Notes under the pieces: model-generated | What the model was told of the DNA's origin: nothing | The model's database searches: none | What the model saw: the letters and a program-made list of their open reading frames with translations, nothing else | Part shown: positions 44,551 to 53,363 of the stretch, piece after piece | Layout of the letters: each line of letters opens with the position of its first letter | Numbering within the stretch: the stretch's first letter is position 1 | Translations under genes and position numbers: made by a program | DNA from: Sphingomonas arvum | GTDB taxonomy: Bacteria > Pseudomonadota > Alphaproteobacteria > Sphingomonadales > Sphingomonadaceae | NCBI RefSeq assembly: GCF_026013565.1 | Contig: NZ_JAPDOB010000001.1 | Coordinates: 62,001 to 126,000 of the forward strand | Direction: 5' to 3' | DNA length: 64,000 nucleotides

Positions 44551-45012
44551 ATGACGTTACCGGATCTGGACACACCCTATCGCGGCGGATTTCTGGGCCG
44601 GGAGCATCGCTTCGCGCTCACCGTCTATTTCGAGGACACGGACACCGCGGGCATCGTCTACTATGCCAACTACCTCAAGTTCATGGAGCGGGCTCGCTCC
44701 GACATGCTGCGCGCCGTCGGAGTCGACCAGAAGGCCGCGATGGACGCCGCACAAGGTGTCTATGCCGTGGCGGAGGCGAACATTCGCTACCTGCGTCCTG
44801 CGAAGCTCGGCGACGACCTGCTGGTGGTGTCCACAGTCGAGCAGGTCCGCGCCGCGTCCGTCCTGATTCATCAGCGAGTCATGCGCGGAACCGAACAACT
44901 GACGGACGCGCGGGTTACCGCGGCCTTCCTGACCATGGACGGCCGCCCGACCCGCCAGCCGCGGGAGTGGGTCGACGTGTTCAAACGCATCATGGGGGGA
45001 GAAGGCGCATGA
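44551..45012 (+). CDS. ybgC: Tol-Pal-associated acyl-CoA thioesterase YbgC
   Basis: YbgC hydrolyses acyl-CoA thioesters and is always linked to the Tol system. The 153-aa hotdog-fold protein has the active-site motif VYFEDTDTAGIVYYANYLKF (Asp in the DTDTxGxVY block). It overlaps tolQ by ATGA and starts the ybgC-tolQRAB-pal operon. Confidence 0.95.
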   Translation: MTLPDLDTPYRGGFLGREHRFALTVYFEDTDTAGIVYYANYLKFMERARSDMLRAVGVDQKAAMDAAQGVYAVAEANIRYLRPAKLGDDLLVVSTVEQVRAASVLIHQRVMRGTEQLTDARVTAAFLTMDGRPTRQPREWVDVFKRIMGGEGA

Positions 45013-45698
45013 GTGCCGCCGCCGCGCCGTCCGACCTGATGAGCCCGCTGGCGCTGTTCCTGCACGCCGACGCGGTGGTGAAGATCGTCATGATCGGCCT
45101 GTTGCTGGCCAGCGTGTGGACCTGGGGGATCATCATCACCCATGCGCTGCGCCTGCGCCGACTGAACCGAGCCAGCGACAGCTTCGAACGGGACTTCGCC
45201 GCGGCCAAGGACCTCGATGCCTTTCATGCCAGTCGCGGCGCCGACCCCGTTCCGCATGCGCGGATCGTCTCGGCCGGCCTCGACGAATGGCGCCGCTCGG
45301 TGCGGGTCAAGGCCGCCGACCGCTCCGGCGCCCGCGAACGCCTGTCCACGGTCATGAACGCGGAGGTCGCGGGCGAACTCGACCGGCTTGGTGACCGCCT
45401 CAACATCCTTGCCACGGTTGGCTCCGTCGCGCCCTTTGTCGGCCTGTTCGGCACGGTATGGGGCATCATGCGCAGCTTCACCGCGATTGCCGGCGCGAAC
45501 AACACGTCGCTGGCCGTGGTCGCCCCCGGCATCGCGGAGGCGCTGTTCGCCACCGCCATCGGCCTGTTCGCCGCGATCCCCGCCGTGATCGCCTACAACC
45601 GCCTGACCCACGGCCTCGACCGGCTGGAAGCGCGGCTCGGCCGCTTTGCCGACCGCTTCCACGCCACCCTTAGCCGCGAGCTCGAACTGGAGGGCTGA
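45009..45698 (+). CDS. tolQ: Tol-Pal system protein TolQ
   Basis: TolQ is the inner-membrane proton-channel subunit that works with TolR to power TolA during outer-membrane constriction. The 229-aa protein has three helices (VVKIVMIGLLLASVWTWGII, the LATVGSVAPFVGLFGTVWGI block, and APGIAEALFATAIGLFAAIP), matching the ExbB/MotA family. The ATG at 45009 overlaps the ybgC stop. Confidence 0.96.
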   Translation: MSAAAAPSDLMSPLALFLHADAVVKIVMIGLLLASVWTWGIIITHALRLRRLNRASDSFERDFAAAKDLDAFHASRGADPVPHARIVSAGLDEWRRSVRVKAADRSGARERLSTVMNAEVAGELDRLGDRLNILATVGSVAPFVGLFGTVWGIMRSFTAIAGANNTSLAVVAPGIAEALFATAIGLFAAIPAVIAYNRLTHGLDRLEARLGRFADRFHATLSRELELEG

Positions 45699-46135
45699 TG
45701 GGCGCCTCGCTCAAGACCCGCCGCCGCGGCGGCCGCCGTGCCCCCATGGCGGAGATCAACGTCACCCCGCTGGTCGACGTCATGTTGGTGCTGCTGATCA
45801 TCTTCATGGTGACCGCACCGCTGCTGGTCGCCGGCGTCCCGGTCGACCTGCCCGAAAGCCGCGCCGGCGCGCTCGAGCAGCAGGCACAGCCGGTGCAGGT
45901 CGCGCTGGACGGGCAAGGCAACATCTTCGTCGATGACCAGCCCGTCGCCGCCGCCGCCCTGTCGCAGGAGCTGGCCCGGATCGCCGCCGAACCCGCCCCG
46001 CCCGAGGGCCGCCGCATCTACCTGCGCGCCGACCGCGCGCTCGACTACGGCAAGGTGATGGCGGTCATGGGTGAACTCAATCGCGCCGGCCTGAACCGCG
46101 TCGCCCTGGTCAGCGTCGGGGGCGATGGTCCGTGA
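45698..46135 (+). CDS. tolR: Tol-Pal system protein TolR
   Basis: A 145-aa ExbD-family protein: a cytosolic N-terminus, one helix with the conserved Asp in AEINVTPLVDVMLVLLII, and a periplasmic domain. It forms the proton-driven motor with TolQ. The ATG overlaps the last base of the tolQ stop. Confidence 0.96.
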   Translation: MGASLKTRRRGGRRAPMAEINVTPLVDVMLVLLIIFMVTAPLLVAGVPVDLPESRAGALEQQAQPVQVALDGQGNIFVDDQPVAAAALSQELARIAAEPAPPEGRRIYLRADRALDYGKVMAVMGELNRAGLNRVALVSVGGDGP

Positions 46136-46959
46136 GGCTCGACCGCGGCGAAGTTGGCGGCACCGGCCTTGCGCTGCTGCTCCATGCCGGGCTGATTGCC
46201 GCCCTCACCATGAGCCTTGCCGGCGTTCCACCCAAACCCGAACCGCCGGCGATGGAAGTTGAGTTCGTCGACTCGCCCGAAGTGGCGTTGACCGCCGGCG
46301 CACCAACGCCGCTTGCTCCATCACCGGCCCAAGCAACCGCACCGGCCGAACCGGCCGAACCAACAGTGCCGCAGCCCGCCCCGGCACCGCCGCCGCCAAT
46401 CCCTTCGCCAGCACCGCGGATCGAACCCACTCCCGCGCCCCGGCCAACGCCCGCCCCGCGCGCAGCTCCGCCGCAGCCGCGCCCCACCCCAACGCCGCCG
46501 CGCAGCACCGCGCGTCCACTCGACAGCCTGCGCCTGCCGCCTGCGCCGCGCGCCTCCCGCCTGGGCGACGACTTCCTTCAAGGCATCGGCGACGCGCCGT
46601 CCCGCGCTCCCGCCCAGTCGGCCGCGACCTTCAGCGCCGAGGCCAAGGCCAGCGTCGACAGCGCGATCAAACGCCAGATCCAGCCCTGCGCCAACCGCCA
46701 GCCGGCGCTTGGCTCCGGCGCGGAGCGGATCCGGGTCGTCCTCAACCTTCGCCTTGACCGGTCGGGCCGGCTGTCGCGTCCGCCCACCGTGGTCCGGACC
46801 AGCGGCGTGGACGACGACAACGATCGCTACGAACAGCCGGTGATCGACCAGGCCATTGCCGTCTACCGCGCCTGCTCGCCCCTGCGCCTGCCGGCCGAGC
46901 TGTACAGCACGCCGCAAGGTGGCTGGGGCAACATCAACATGACCTACCGGGTACCGTGA
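46132..46959 (+). CDS. tolA: Tol-Pal system protein TolA (proline-rich)
   Basis: TolA links the TolQR motor to TolB/Pal at the outer membrane. The 275-aa protein has one N-terminal helix (LALLLHAGLIAALTMS). A central rod (about residues 60-145) is rich in Pro/Ala rather than the Ala/Lys/Glu helix of enteric TolA. A C-terminal domain (about 180-275) follows, with Cys182 and Cys247 (QPCANR, RACSPLR). The GTG start overlaps tolR. Identity depends partly on operon position. Confidence 0.88.
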   Translation: MRLDRGEVGGTGLALLLHAGLIAALTMSLAGVPPKPEPPAMEVEFVDSPEVALTAGAPTPLAPSPAQATAPAEPAEPTVPQPAPAPPPPIPSPAPRIEPTPAPRPTPAPRAAPPQPRPTPTPPRSTARPLDSLRLPPAPRASRLGDDFLQGIGDAPSRAPAQSAATFSAEAKASVDSAIKRQIQPCANRQPALGSGAERIRVVLNLRLDRSGRLSRPPTVVRTSGVDDDNDRYEQPVIDQAIAVYRACSPLRLPAELYSTPQGGWGNINMTYRVP

Positions 46960-46967
46960 GGGGACAT

Positions 46968-48275
46968 ATGAGATCCATTCTGCCTGCCATGCTGGGGCTG
47001 CTGGCGCTGTCCACGCCCGCCTTCGCGCAGGACGAACCACCACCGGTCGAAGTCGACATCGTCGGCGGCGGCGTCCGTACGGGCACAGTCGTAGCCGTGC
47101 CCGCGCTGCCGGTGCAGAACGCACCGCTGGCCTACGGCCGTGACATCGCCGCGACCATCGCGTCGGGCTTGCGCACCACCGGCCTGTTCAATCCGATCGG
47201 TCCGACCGGCATCCCCAACTACCCCTATGCCCAGGCCAACACGCCCGACTTCCCGACCTGGCGCTCGGCCGGAGCGGCGCAGCTGGTCACCGGCTTTGTC
47301 GAGGGCCGGCCGGACGGCAACCTGACGGTCGGCTGCTACCTGTTCGACGTCGCCTCCGGCCGCGAGCTGGTGCGGCAGGGTTTCGCAGTCAGCCAGGGCA
47401 ACTGGCGCCGTGCCGCCAACAAGTGCGCCGACGCCATCTACTCACGGCTGACCGGGGAGGGCGCGTTCCTTGACACCCGCGTCGTGTTCGTTGCCGAAAC
47501 CGGGCCGAAGAACCGCCGTCTGAAGCGCATCGCCATCATGGACTCGGACGGCTCCAACCTCCGTTACCTGACGGAAGGCGAGGCGACAGTGGTCACCCCG
47601 CGCTTCTCGCCTGACGGCAACCGGCTGGCCTATCTGTCCTACGCCGGGAGGCGCGGGCGGGTGTGGGTCATGGACATCGGCACCGGCAACAAGCGCCTGC
47701 TGGTGCCCGGCCTGGTCCAGACCTCCGCACCGCGCTTCTCCCCAGACGGCCGCCGCATCGCCTTTGCCATGAGCCAAGGGGGCAACACCGACATCTACGT
47801 CACCGCCGCAGATGGTAGCGGGGCGCCTGTCCGCCTGACCACCGCGCCCGGGATCGACACCAGCCCGGACTTTTCGCCGGACGGCAGCCGCATCGTGTTC
47901 GAGAGCGACCGCTCGGGATCTCAGCAACTGTACGTCATGAACGTTGACGGCTCGGGCCAGCGGCGGATCAGCTTTGGCGGCCCGTCGGCCTCGCCGGCGT
48001 GGAGCCCGCGCGGCAATCGCATCGCCTTTGTCCGCACCGGCGCTTTCCGCATCGGGGTGATCAACCCCGACGGCTCGGGTGAGCGCATCCTGACCGATGG
48101 CTGGCAGGACGAAAGTCCCAGCTGGGCACCCAACGGCCAGTTCGTCATGTTCAACCGCTTCACCCCGTCCGGCCAGTCGACCCTGTTTGCGGTCCCGGTC
48201 GGTGGCGGCCAGGCCCGTCGCCTGCCCACCCCGCAGGACGGCTCCGACCCAAGCTGGTCGCCACTTCAGCGCTAA
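46968..48275 (+). CDS. tolB: Tol-Pal system beta-propeller protein TolB
   Basis: TolB is a periplasmic protein that shuttles between Pal and TolA. The 435-aa protein has a signal peptide (MRSILPAMLGLLALSTPAFA), an N-terminal alpha/beta domain and a six-blade propeller with repeated PD40-type motifs (SPDGNRLAYLS, SPDGRRIAFAM, SPDGSRIVFES). The ATG at 46968 after GAGGGGA is preferred to the GTG at 46956. Confidence 0.96.
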   Translation: MRSILPAMLGLLALSTPAFAQDEPPPVEVDIVGGGVRTGTVVAVPALPVQNAPLAYGRDIAATIASGLRTTGLFNPIGPTGIPNYPYAQANTPDFPTWRSAGAAQLVTGFVEGRPDGNLTVGCYLFDVASGRELVRQGFAVSQGNWRRAANKCADAIYSRLTGEGAFLDTRVVFVAETGPKNRRLKRIAIMDSDGSNLRYLTEGEATVVTPRFSPDGNRLAYLSYAGRRGRVWVMDIGTGNKRLLVPGLVQTSAPRFSPDGRRIAFAMSQGGNTDIYVTAADGSGAPVRLTTAPGIDTSPDFSPDGSRIVFESDRSGSQQLYVMNVDGSGQRRISFGGPSASPAWSPRGNRIAFVRTGAFRIGVINPDGSGERILTDGWQDESPSWAPNGQFVMFNRFTPSGQSTLFAVPVGGGQARRLPTPQDGSDPSWSPLQR

Positions 48276-48286
48276 GGAGAACAGAT

Positions 48287-48805
48287 ATGCGCACCACCCT
48301 CATCATCGCCGCCTCGGTCCTGGCGCTCGGCGTCGCCGGCTGCGGCAAGAAGCCAGCGCCCGCCACGGTGGCACCCGCCGCGACGGACGGGCAGGGCACG
48401 GTCGCCAGCACGAACAACGACGACGTCGGCCTGGTCGAGCTGCCCGGCAGCCAGGCCGCGCTGGTCGCGGCGGCCGGCACCGACACCATCCTGTTCAACA
48501 CCGACCAGTCCGACCTCGACGATCAGGACCGCGCAGTACTGACGGCGCAGGCCCGGTGGCTGGTTGCCAACCCGAATGTGCGCGCGAGCATCGAAGGCCA
48601 TGCCGACGAACGCGGCACGCGCGAGTACAACCAGGCGCTCGGCGAGCGCCGGGCCAACGCAGCCAAGAATTTCCTGCTGACGCAAGGCGTGCCCGACAGC
48701 CGTCTCCTGGTGATCAGCTGGGGCAAGGAGCGCCCGGCCGCGACCGGCACCGGCGAGGCCGCCTGGGCCCAGAACCGCCGCGCCGTGACGGTGATCGTGC
48801 GTTAG
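48287..48805 (+). CDS. pal: Peptidoglycan-associated lipoprotein Pal
   Basis: Pal is an outer-membrane lipoprotein that binds diaminopimelate in peptidoglycan and TolB. The 172-aa protein has a lipobox (LGVAGC, Cys19), a linker and a C-terminal OmpA-like domain (ASIEGHADERGTREYNQALG and RRANAAKNFL) with the DAP-binding Asp and Arg. It is the last gene of the tol operon, followed by an inverted-repeat element. Confidence 0.96.
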   Translation: MRTTLIIAASVLALGVAGCGKKPAPATVAPAATDGQGTVASTNNDDVGLVELPGSQAALVAAAGTDTILFNTDQSDLDDQDRAVLTAQARWLVANPNVRASIEGHADERGTREYNQALGERRANAAKNFLLTQGVPDSRLLVISWGKERPAATGTGEAAWAQNRRAVTVIVR

Positions 48806-48813
48806 TTTTCGGT

Positions 48814-48896
48814 CGTCCTGAGCGGAGCGCAGCGCAGTCGAAGGGCGTCAGGACAGCGCCCTTCGACTACAGCCCTGTGGGCTTCCGCTCAGGACG
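48814..48896. repeat. REP-like cruciform element after pal
   Basis: An outer 13-bp inverted repeat (cgtcctgagcgga 48814-48826 / tccgctcaggacg 48884-48896) encloses a 12-bp stem (agtcgaagggcg 48836-48847 / cgcccttcgact 48857-48868). The tcctgagc / gtcgaagg words are typical of short dispersed repeats in sphingomonads. It may also end or protect the tol transcript. Confidence 0.75.
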
Positions 48897-48906
48897 AACG
48901 GGTGTC

Positions 48907-49218
48907 TCAAGCCGCGTAACGCTGCCCCACGGCGGACCCGCTCACCGCCAGCCACGCCCGCGCCGCCCGCTGAGCCTCAGCGATCTCGCGCGCCGTCATC
49001 TCGACGCTGATCTCGGCCCGGCAGTGCTGGCCGCGCGTGCAACCGTTCAGCGCGGCCAGGTTGAACCACTTGTGCGCTTCGATGAGGTCGACGGCGACGC
49101 CCCCACGCCCCGTCGAATAGCTGACACCAAGTTCGAACAGCGCGTCGACATTGCCGCGCTCCGCATCGCTGAGCCGGCTGCGCAGCAGAAACTCGGCGCC
49201 CTTGTGACTGATTGCCAT
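48907..49218 (-). CDS. Sel1-repeat-like small protein
   Basis: A 103-aa protein with one Sel1-type TPR unit (ALFELGVSYSTGRGGVAVDL then IEAHKWFNLAALNG) and a C-terminal helix (REIAEAQRAARAWLA). No signal peptide is seen. Sel1 units mediate protein contacts; the partner is unknown. The ATG at 49218 has GGGAGAGGA upstream with long spacing. Confidence 0.78.
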   Translation of the reverse strand: MAISHKGAEFLLRSRLSDAERGNVDALFELGVSYSTGRGGVAVDLIEAHKWFNLAALNGCTRGQHCRAEISVEMTAREIAEAQRAARAWLAVSGSAVGQRYAA

Positions 49219-49286
49219 GATCCAAATCCTCTCCCTGTTGAGAGGCAAGCTCCACTCGTTACGCTACCGAATGGTTAACGACGCAA

Positions 49287-50138
49287 TCACCGTGGCTCCT
49301 GTGGCATCGATGACACAGCCATGTTGTCGATCAGCCGTGTCGACCCGATGGTCGCCGCCGCGATCAGCCGCATGGCTCCGCCAGGCTGCTCCAGCGGTTC
49401 CAGCCTGTCCGCATCCACCAGCGCCAGATAGTCGACGCTCTCGAACCCGCTCGCGATCACCGCGGCCTTGGCCTCCGCCAGCACGCCATCTACCGGCTCT
49501 CCCGCCGCGATCCGACGCTCCGCCTCACCCAGCGCCCGGGGCAGGGCCAGCGCCCGCGTCCGCTCGTCCGCGCTAAGGTATGCATTGCGCGACGACAGCG
49601 CCAGGCCGTCCGCGTCCCGCACCGTCGGCACCCCGATGATCTGCACCGGCAGGCCCAGGTCCGTCGCCATTCGCCGGATCACCGCCAGCTGCTGGAAGTC
49701 CTTCTCACCGAACAAGGCCACGTCCGGCGCCGCCGCGAGCAGCAGCTTTGCCACCACCGTTGCCACCCCCGCGAAGTGCCCGGGCCGAGCCGCGCCCTCC
49801 CAGCGCTCGCTGACCCCGCTCACCGTCACCGTGGTCGCGAACCCGGCCGGGTACAGTTGCTCAGGCGTCGGCAGCCAGACGAGGTCGCAGCCTTCCCGCT
49901 CCAGCAAGGCCAGATCCTGCTCCTCCTGCCGCGGATAGCGCCCCAAGTCCTCGCCCGCACCGAATTGGAGCGGATTGACGAAGATCGTCGCCGCCACCTG
50001 GTCCGCTCGGGCGCGGCCTTCGCGAACCAGCGTCAGGTGCCCTTCGTGCAGCGCGCCCATCGTCGGCACCAGGCTCAGCGTGCCCGCCAGGCCACGGCGC
50101 GCCTTGCGCAGCTCCGCGATGGAACGGATGATTTGCAC
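49287..50138 (-). CDS. panC: Pantothenate synthetase
   Basis: PanC joins pantoate and beta-alanine with ATP to give pantothenate, the coenzyme A precursor. The 283-aa protein has the HIGH-type motif PTMGALHEGHLTLV, FVNPLQFGAGEDLGRYPR, the GEKDFQQLAVIRRM block and ALSSRNAYLS. It diverges from mipZ. Confidence 0.97.
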   Translation of the reverse strand: MQIIRSIAELRKARRGLAGTLSLVPTMGALHEGHLTLVREGRARADQVAATIFVNPLQFGAGEDLGRYPRQEEQDLALLEREGCDLVWLPTPEQLYPAGFATTVTVSGVSERWEGAARPGHFAGVATVVAKLLLAAAPDVALFGEKDFQQLAVIRRMATDLGLPVQIIGVPTVRDADGLALSSRNAYLSADERTRALALPRALGEAERRIAAGEPVDGVLAEAKAAVIASGFESVDYLALVDADRLEPLEQPGGAMRLIAAATIGSTRLIDNMAVSSMPQEPR

Positions 50139-50210
50139 CGTTGATTCCCCTGCCTTAAACCGCTTGGCCAGAGGGCGCCCTCGCCAGCGCCGGGGAAAAG
50201 ATCAAGAGCG

Positions 50211-50993
50211 ATGACCAATCCGCATTTCGTCGTGTTCGCCAATGAAAAGGGTGGCACCGGCAAATCGACCACCGCCGTCCACACCGCTGTGGCGCTGGCC
50301 GCCTCCGGCCACCGTGTCGGCGTGCTCGACCTCGACCATCGCCAGCGCACCACCACCCGCTATCTTGAGAACCGAGCCGCCACCATGCGCCGCCTGGACA
50401 CCGCGCTGCCGCAGCCCGCGTTCGAGGTGATCGACGACCTCTCCGAAGAAGCGCTTGCCCGCTCGCTGGAGCGACTTTCGCCGCAGGCCGACGTCATCGT
50501 CGTCGATACGCCCGGCCGCGACGATCCCGTCGCCCGCGCCGCCATCCTCAAGGCCGACACCCTGGTCACGCCGATGAACGACAGCTTCGTCGACCTCGAC
50601 CTCATCGGCCAGGTCCATCCCGACAACTTCAAGATCACCAAGCCCAGCTTCTACGCCGAGCTGATCTGGAACAGCCGGACCCAGCGCGCCAAGGCGACGG
50701 GCAAGAGCGTGGACTGGGTCGTCCTCCGGAACCGCTTGCAGCATATACAGAGCCATAACCTGCAGCGCGTCGGCGCCGCGCTCGACGAACTCGCCCGCCG
50801 GGTGGGCTTCCGCGTCATTCCGGGTCTTGGTGAGCGCGTGATCTACCGCGAACTGTTTCCCAAGGGTCTCACCCTTCTCGACCTCCAGCAGATTGGCGAA
50901 GTCGGCCTCGGCCACATCGCCGCCCGCCAGGAACTGCGCGAGATGATCGCCGCGCTCGGCATCCCCGGCGCCGAGGCACGCGAAGCCGCCTGA
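50211..50993 (+). CDS. mipZ: Division-plane positioning ATPase MipZ
   Basis: MipZ is a ParA-like ATPase that forms a bipolar gradient and keeps FtsZ away from poles in alphaproteobacteria. The 260-aa protein has the deviant Walker A ANEKGGTGKSTTAV, Walker B VIVVDTPGRDD and the MipZ C-terminal pattern (VIYRELFPKGLTLLDL). The start at 50211 is preceded by AGAGCG. The alphaproteobacterial distribution of MipZ fits the organism call. Confidence 0.95.
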   Translation: MTNPHFVVFANEKGGTGKSTTAVHTAVALAASGHRVGVLDLDHRQRTTTRYLENRAATMRRLDTALPQPAFEVIDDLSEEALARSLERLSPQADVIVVDTPGRDDPVARAAILKADTLVTPMNDSFVDLDLIGQVHPDNFKITKPSFYAELIWNSRTQRAKATGKSVDWVVLRNRLQHIQSHNLQRVGAALDELARRVGFRVIPGLGERVIYRELFPKGLTLLDLQQIGEVGLGHIAARQELREMIAALGIPGAEAREAA

Positions 50994-51050
50994 TCCCGCG
51001 CTTTTCGCGGATGGATGAACAAAGCAGCGCTTGCTACGTTCGGCCGCGTA

Positions 51051-52430
51051 ATGACTCACACATTCGATAGCACCATCCTCCGCGAGTACGACATTCGCGG
51101 CATCGTCGGTTCCACGCTCCACGAAGCGGACGCCTACGCCCTCGGCCGTAGCTTCGCCGCCCACGCCCGCGACGAGGGCGTCACCCGCCTGGCCGTCGGA
51201 CGCGATGGCCGCACCCATTCGCCAATGATGGAAGCGGCGCTGATCCGCGGCCTCACCGAAGGCGGCGTTGACGTGCTGCGCACCGGCCTCGGCCCCTCGC
51301 CGATGCTCTACTGGGCAGTGGCCGAACTGGACGTCGGCGGCGGCATCCAGATCACCGGCAGCCACAATCCGGCCGAGTATAACGGCTTCAAGATGCTGCT
51401 CTCCGGCCGGTCTGTGTTCGGCGCCGAGATCCAGGCACTTGGGGTTCGCTCCGCCGAAGGCCGCTGGAGCGAAGGCGAGGGCACGGTGTCGGACGTGGAT
51501 ATCCACGACGACTATGTCGACCGACTGGTCGAGGACTTCCAGGGCGGCGAGTTCCGCATCGGCTGGGACGCCGGCAACGGCGCCGCCGGTCCGACGGTCG
51601 AGAAATTGATCAAGCGCTTGGGCGGCGAACACCACACGCTGTTCACCGACGTCGACGGCAGTTTCCCCAACCACCATCCCGACCCGACGGTCGAGAAGAA
51701 CCTGGAGCACCTCAAGGCGCTCGTCGCGGAGAAGAAGCTCGACTTCGGCATCGCATATGACGGGGACGGCGACCGCATCGGTGCGATCGACAGCCAGGGC
51801 CGGGTGATCTGGGGCGACCAGCTTGTCTCCATCCTCGCCGTGCCGGTGCTACAGGCGAACCCCGGCGCCCCGATCATTGCCGACGTCAAGGCCAGCCAGA
51901 TGCTGTTCGATCGCATCGCGGAGCTCGGCGGGCAGCCGGTGATGTGGAAGACCGGCCACAGCCTGATCAAGTCTAAGATGAAGGAAACGGGCGCGCCGCT
52001 GGCAGGCGAGATGAGCGGCCACATCTTCTTCAAGCACCGCTGGTATGGCTTCGACGACGCGCTCTACGCCTCCGTCCGGCTGATCGAGGCGATCGACCAG
52101 TCGGGCAAGAGCCTGACCGAACTCAAGGACGCCATGCCAGAGACGCTGGTCACGCCCGAGCTGCGCTTCCCGGTCGACGAGGTGCGCAAGTTCGCGGTGA
52201 TCGACGAGATCCTCGCCCGCCTGTCGCAGAACGGCGCCAGCGTTAACAAGACAGATGGCGCCCGCGTCATGAACGACGACGGCTGGTGGTTGCTGCGCGC
52301 ATCAAACACTCAGGACGTGCTCGTTGCCCGTGCCGAAGCCCAGGACGGCGCCGGCCTGGAGCGGCTGATGGCCCAGATCGATGACCAGCTTGCCCAGAGC
52401 GGAGTCGAGCGGGTCGAGGCCGACCACTAG
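51051..52430 (+). CDS. Phosphomannomutase/phosphoglucomutase
   Basis: This enzyme moves phosphate between C1 and C6 of mannose or glucose phosphate, feeding GDP-mannose and UDP-glucose pathways. The 459-aa protein has the phosphoserine loop TGSHNPAEYNGFK, the metal-binding DGDGDRIGA and the sugar-binding GEMSGHIFFKHRW. It most resembles AlgC/ManB-type dual enzymes. I use the ATG at 51051; an ATG at 51015 would add 12 residues. Confidence 0.94.
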   Translation: MTHTFDSTILREYDIRGIVGSTLHEADAYALGRSFAAHARDEGVTRLAVGRDGRTHSPMMEAALIRGLTEGGVDVLRTGLGPSPMLYWAVAELDVGGGIQITGSHNPAEYNGFKMLLSGRSVFGAEIQALGVRSAEGRWSEGEGTVSDVDIHDDYVDRLVEDFQGGEFRIGWDAGNGAAGPTVEKLIKRLGGEHHTLFTDVDGSFPNHHPDPTVEKNLEHLKALVAEKKLDFGIAYDGDGDRIGAIDSQGRVIWGDQLVSILAVPVLQANPGAPIIADVKASQMLFDRIAELGGQPVMWKTGHSLIKSKMKETGAPLAGEMSGHIFFKHRWYGFDDALYASVRLIEAIDQSGKSLTELKDAMPETLVTPELRFPVDEVRKFAVIDEILARLSQNGASVNKTDGARVMNDDGWWLLRASNTQDVLVARAEAQDGAGLERLMAQIDDQLAQSGVERVEADH

Positions 52431-52488
52431 GCTTACCTTGCCTCTGCGTTCTTGCGCGGCGAGGGCGCAGTGGCGGCATGGGGACCGC

Positions 52489-52749
52489 TCAGTCGTGGCG
52501 CTTGGTTGCGTCGGTCACGTGTTGATCGTGCCCGCTCTTGTCGCTGAAGAAGGCGGCTGCGAACAGCCCGCAGCCGAGCAGCACCGACAGGAACACGCCC
52601 GCAACGACGGCGATCACCATTGACGGGTACAGCTCGCCCGACGAGCCGAGGTAGAGCAGCGCCAGCACCGTCGCGGCGATGCCGATCATGACGATCCACT
52701 TCATCACCCGCCGGAACTCGGCGGCGGCCTTGGTTTGGTCTGTTGCCAT
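52489..52749 (-). CDS. Small two-span membrane protein
   Basis: An 86-aa protein with two helices (IVMIGIAATVLALLYLG and SMVIAVVAGVFLSVLLGCGL) and polar, His/Lys-containing ends. No family was recognised. It converges on the phosphomannomutase gene with a 58-bp gap. Confidence 0.72.
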   Translation of the reverse strand: MATDQTKAAAEFRRVMKWIVMIGIAATVLALLYLGSSGELYPSMVIAVVAGVFLSVLLGCGLFAAAFFSDKSGHDQHVTDATKRHD

Positions 52750-52825
52750 GGGCCGCTCCTAGATCATGCACTCACCAAGTGAATTGGACATTATGCCCAC
52801 GCCCACCAATTGCGGGCCTGCGCCG

Positions 52826-53293
52826 CTAGGGTCGCCGCTCCGTACCCGCGCGCGCACTCGCGCCCACCGAAACGCTGACCTTCGGCCGCGCCTTCGCCTG
52901 GGCCGCGCGATACTGCTCATACTCATCCGGCTTGGTTCGGAACGGCTGCCGCCAGTCCTCGCCCCTGGCCGCCAGCACCATCGCTTCGACCGACTTGATG
53001 GCGGCGGGCAGGATCGGGATCACGCTGCCCCCTTGGCATTTAGACGGCTCGTCGTGGCAGCTGCCCGCAACCGCTTCGGCCTGCGCCGTGCGGGTGTCGG
53101 TCGGCAGTGCCTCACGCGCCCGGACGCCAGCCAGCACTCCCGGATCGATCCGGTAGTCGGGGATCCGCCGCGCGCAAACGGTGACGTCCGCCTCGGCGCT
53201 CCGCTCGGGGCAGGGCGGGGGCAGGAGGTTGATGACCACCGGCGCAGGCGGCTCCGCCACTGCCAAAGCATTTGCTGCAAGTATCGCCAGCAT
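52826..53293 (-). CDS. Exported protein of unknown function
   Basis: A 155-aa protein with a signal peptide (MLAILAANALAVAEP) and a mature part with four Cys (PPCPERSAE, TVCARR, GSCHDEPSKCQG) and a basic, Lys/Arg-rich C-terminus. The pattern of an early CPERSAEADVTVCARRIPDYRI-type segment (given here only in part) is common among short sphingomonad exported proteins, but no function is known. It diverges from msrA with a 70-bp gap. Confidence 0.75.
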   Translation of the reverse strand: MLAILAANALAVAEPPAPVVINLLPPPCPERSAEADVTVCARRIPDYRIDPGVLAGVRAREALPTDTRTAQAEAVAGSCHDEPSKCQGGSVIPILPAAIKSVEAMVLAARGEDWRQPFRTKPDEYEQYRAAQAKARPKVSVSVGASARAGTERRP

Positions 53294-53363
53294 GGGTCGT
53301 CTCCCGTTCAGGTCGCCCGCCGAAGGTGTTAAGGTAGCACACCACATCACGCGAGGTTCTGCC

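Noticed and set aside
50202-51710. Open frame of 502 codons on the minus strand
   Set aside because: Antisense to mipZ and the phosphomannomutase; a shadow frame caused by high GC at third positions.
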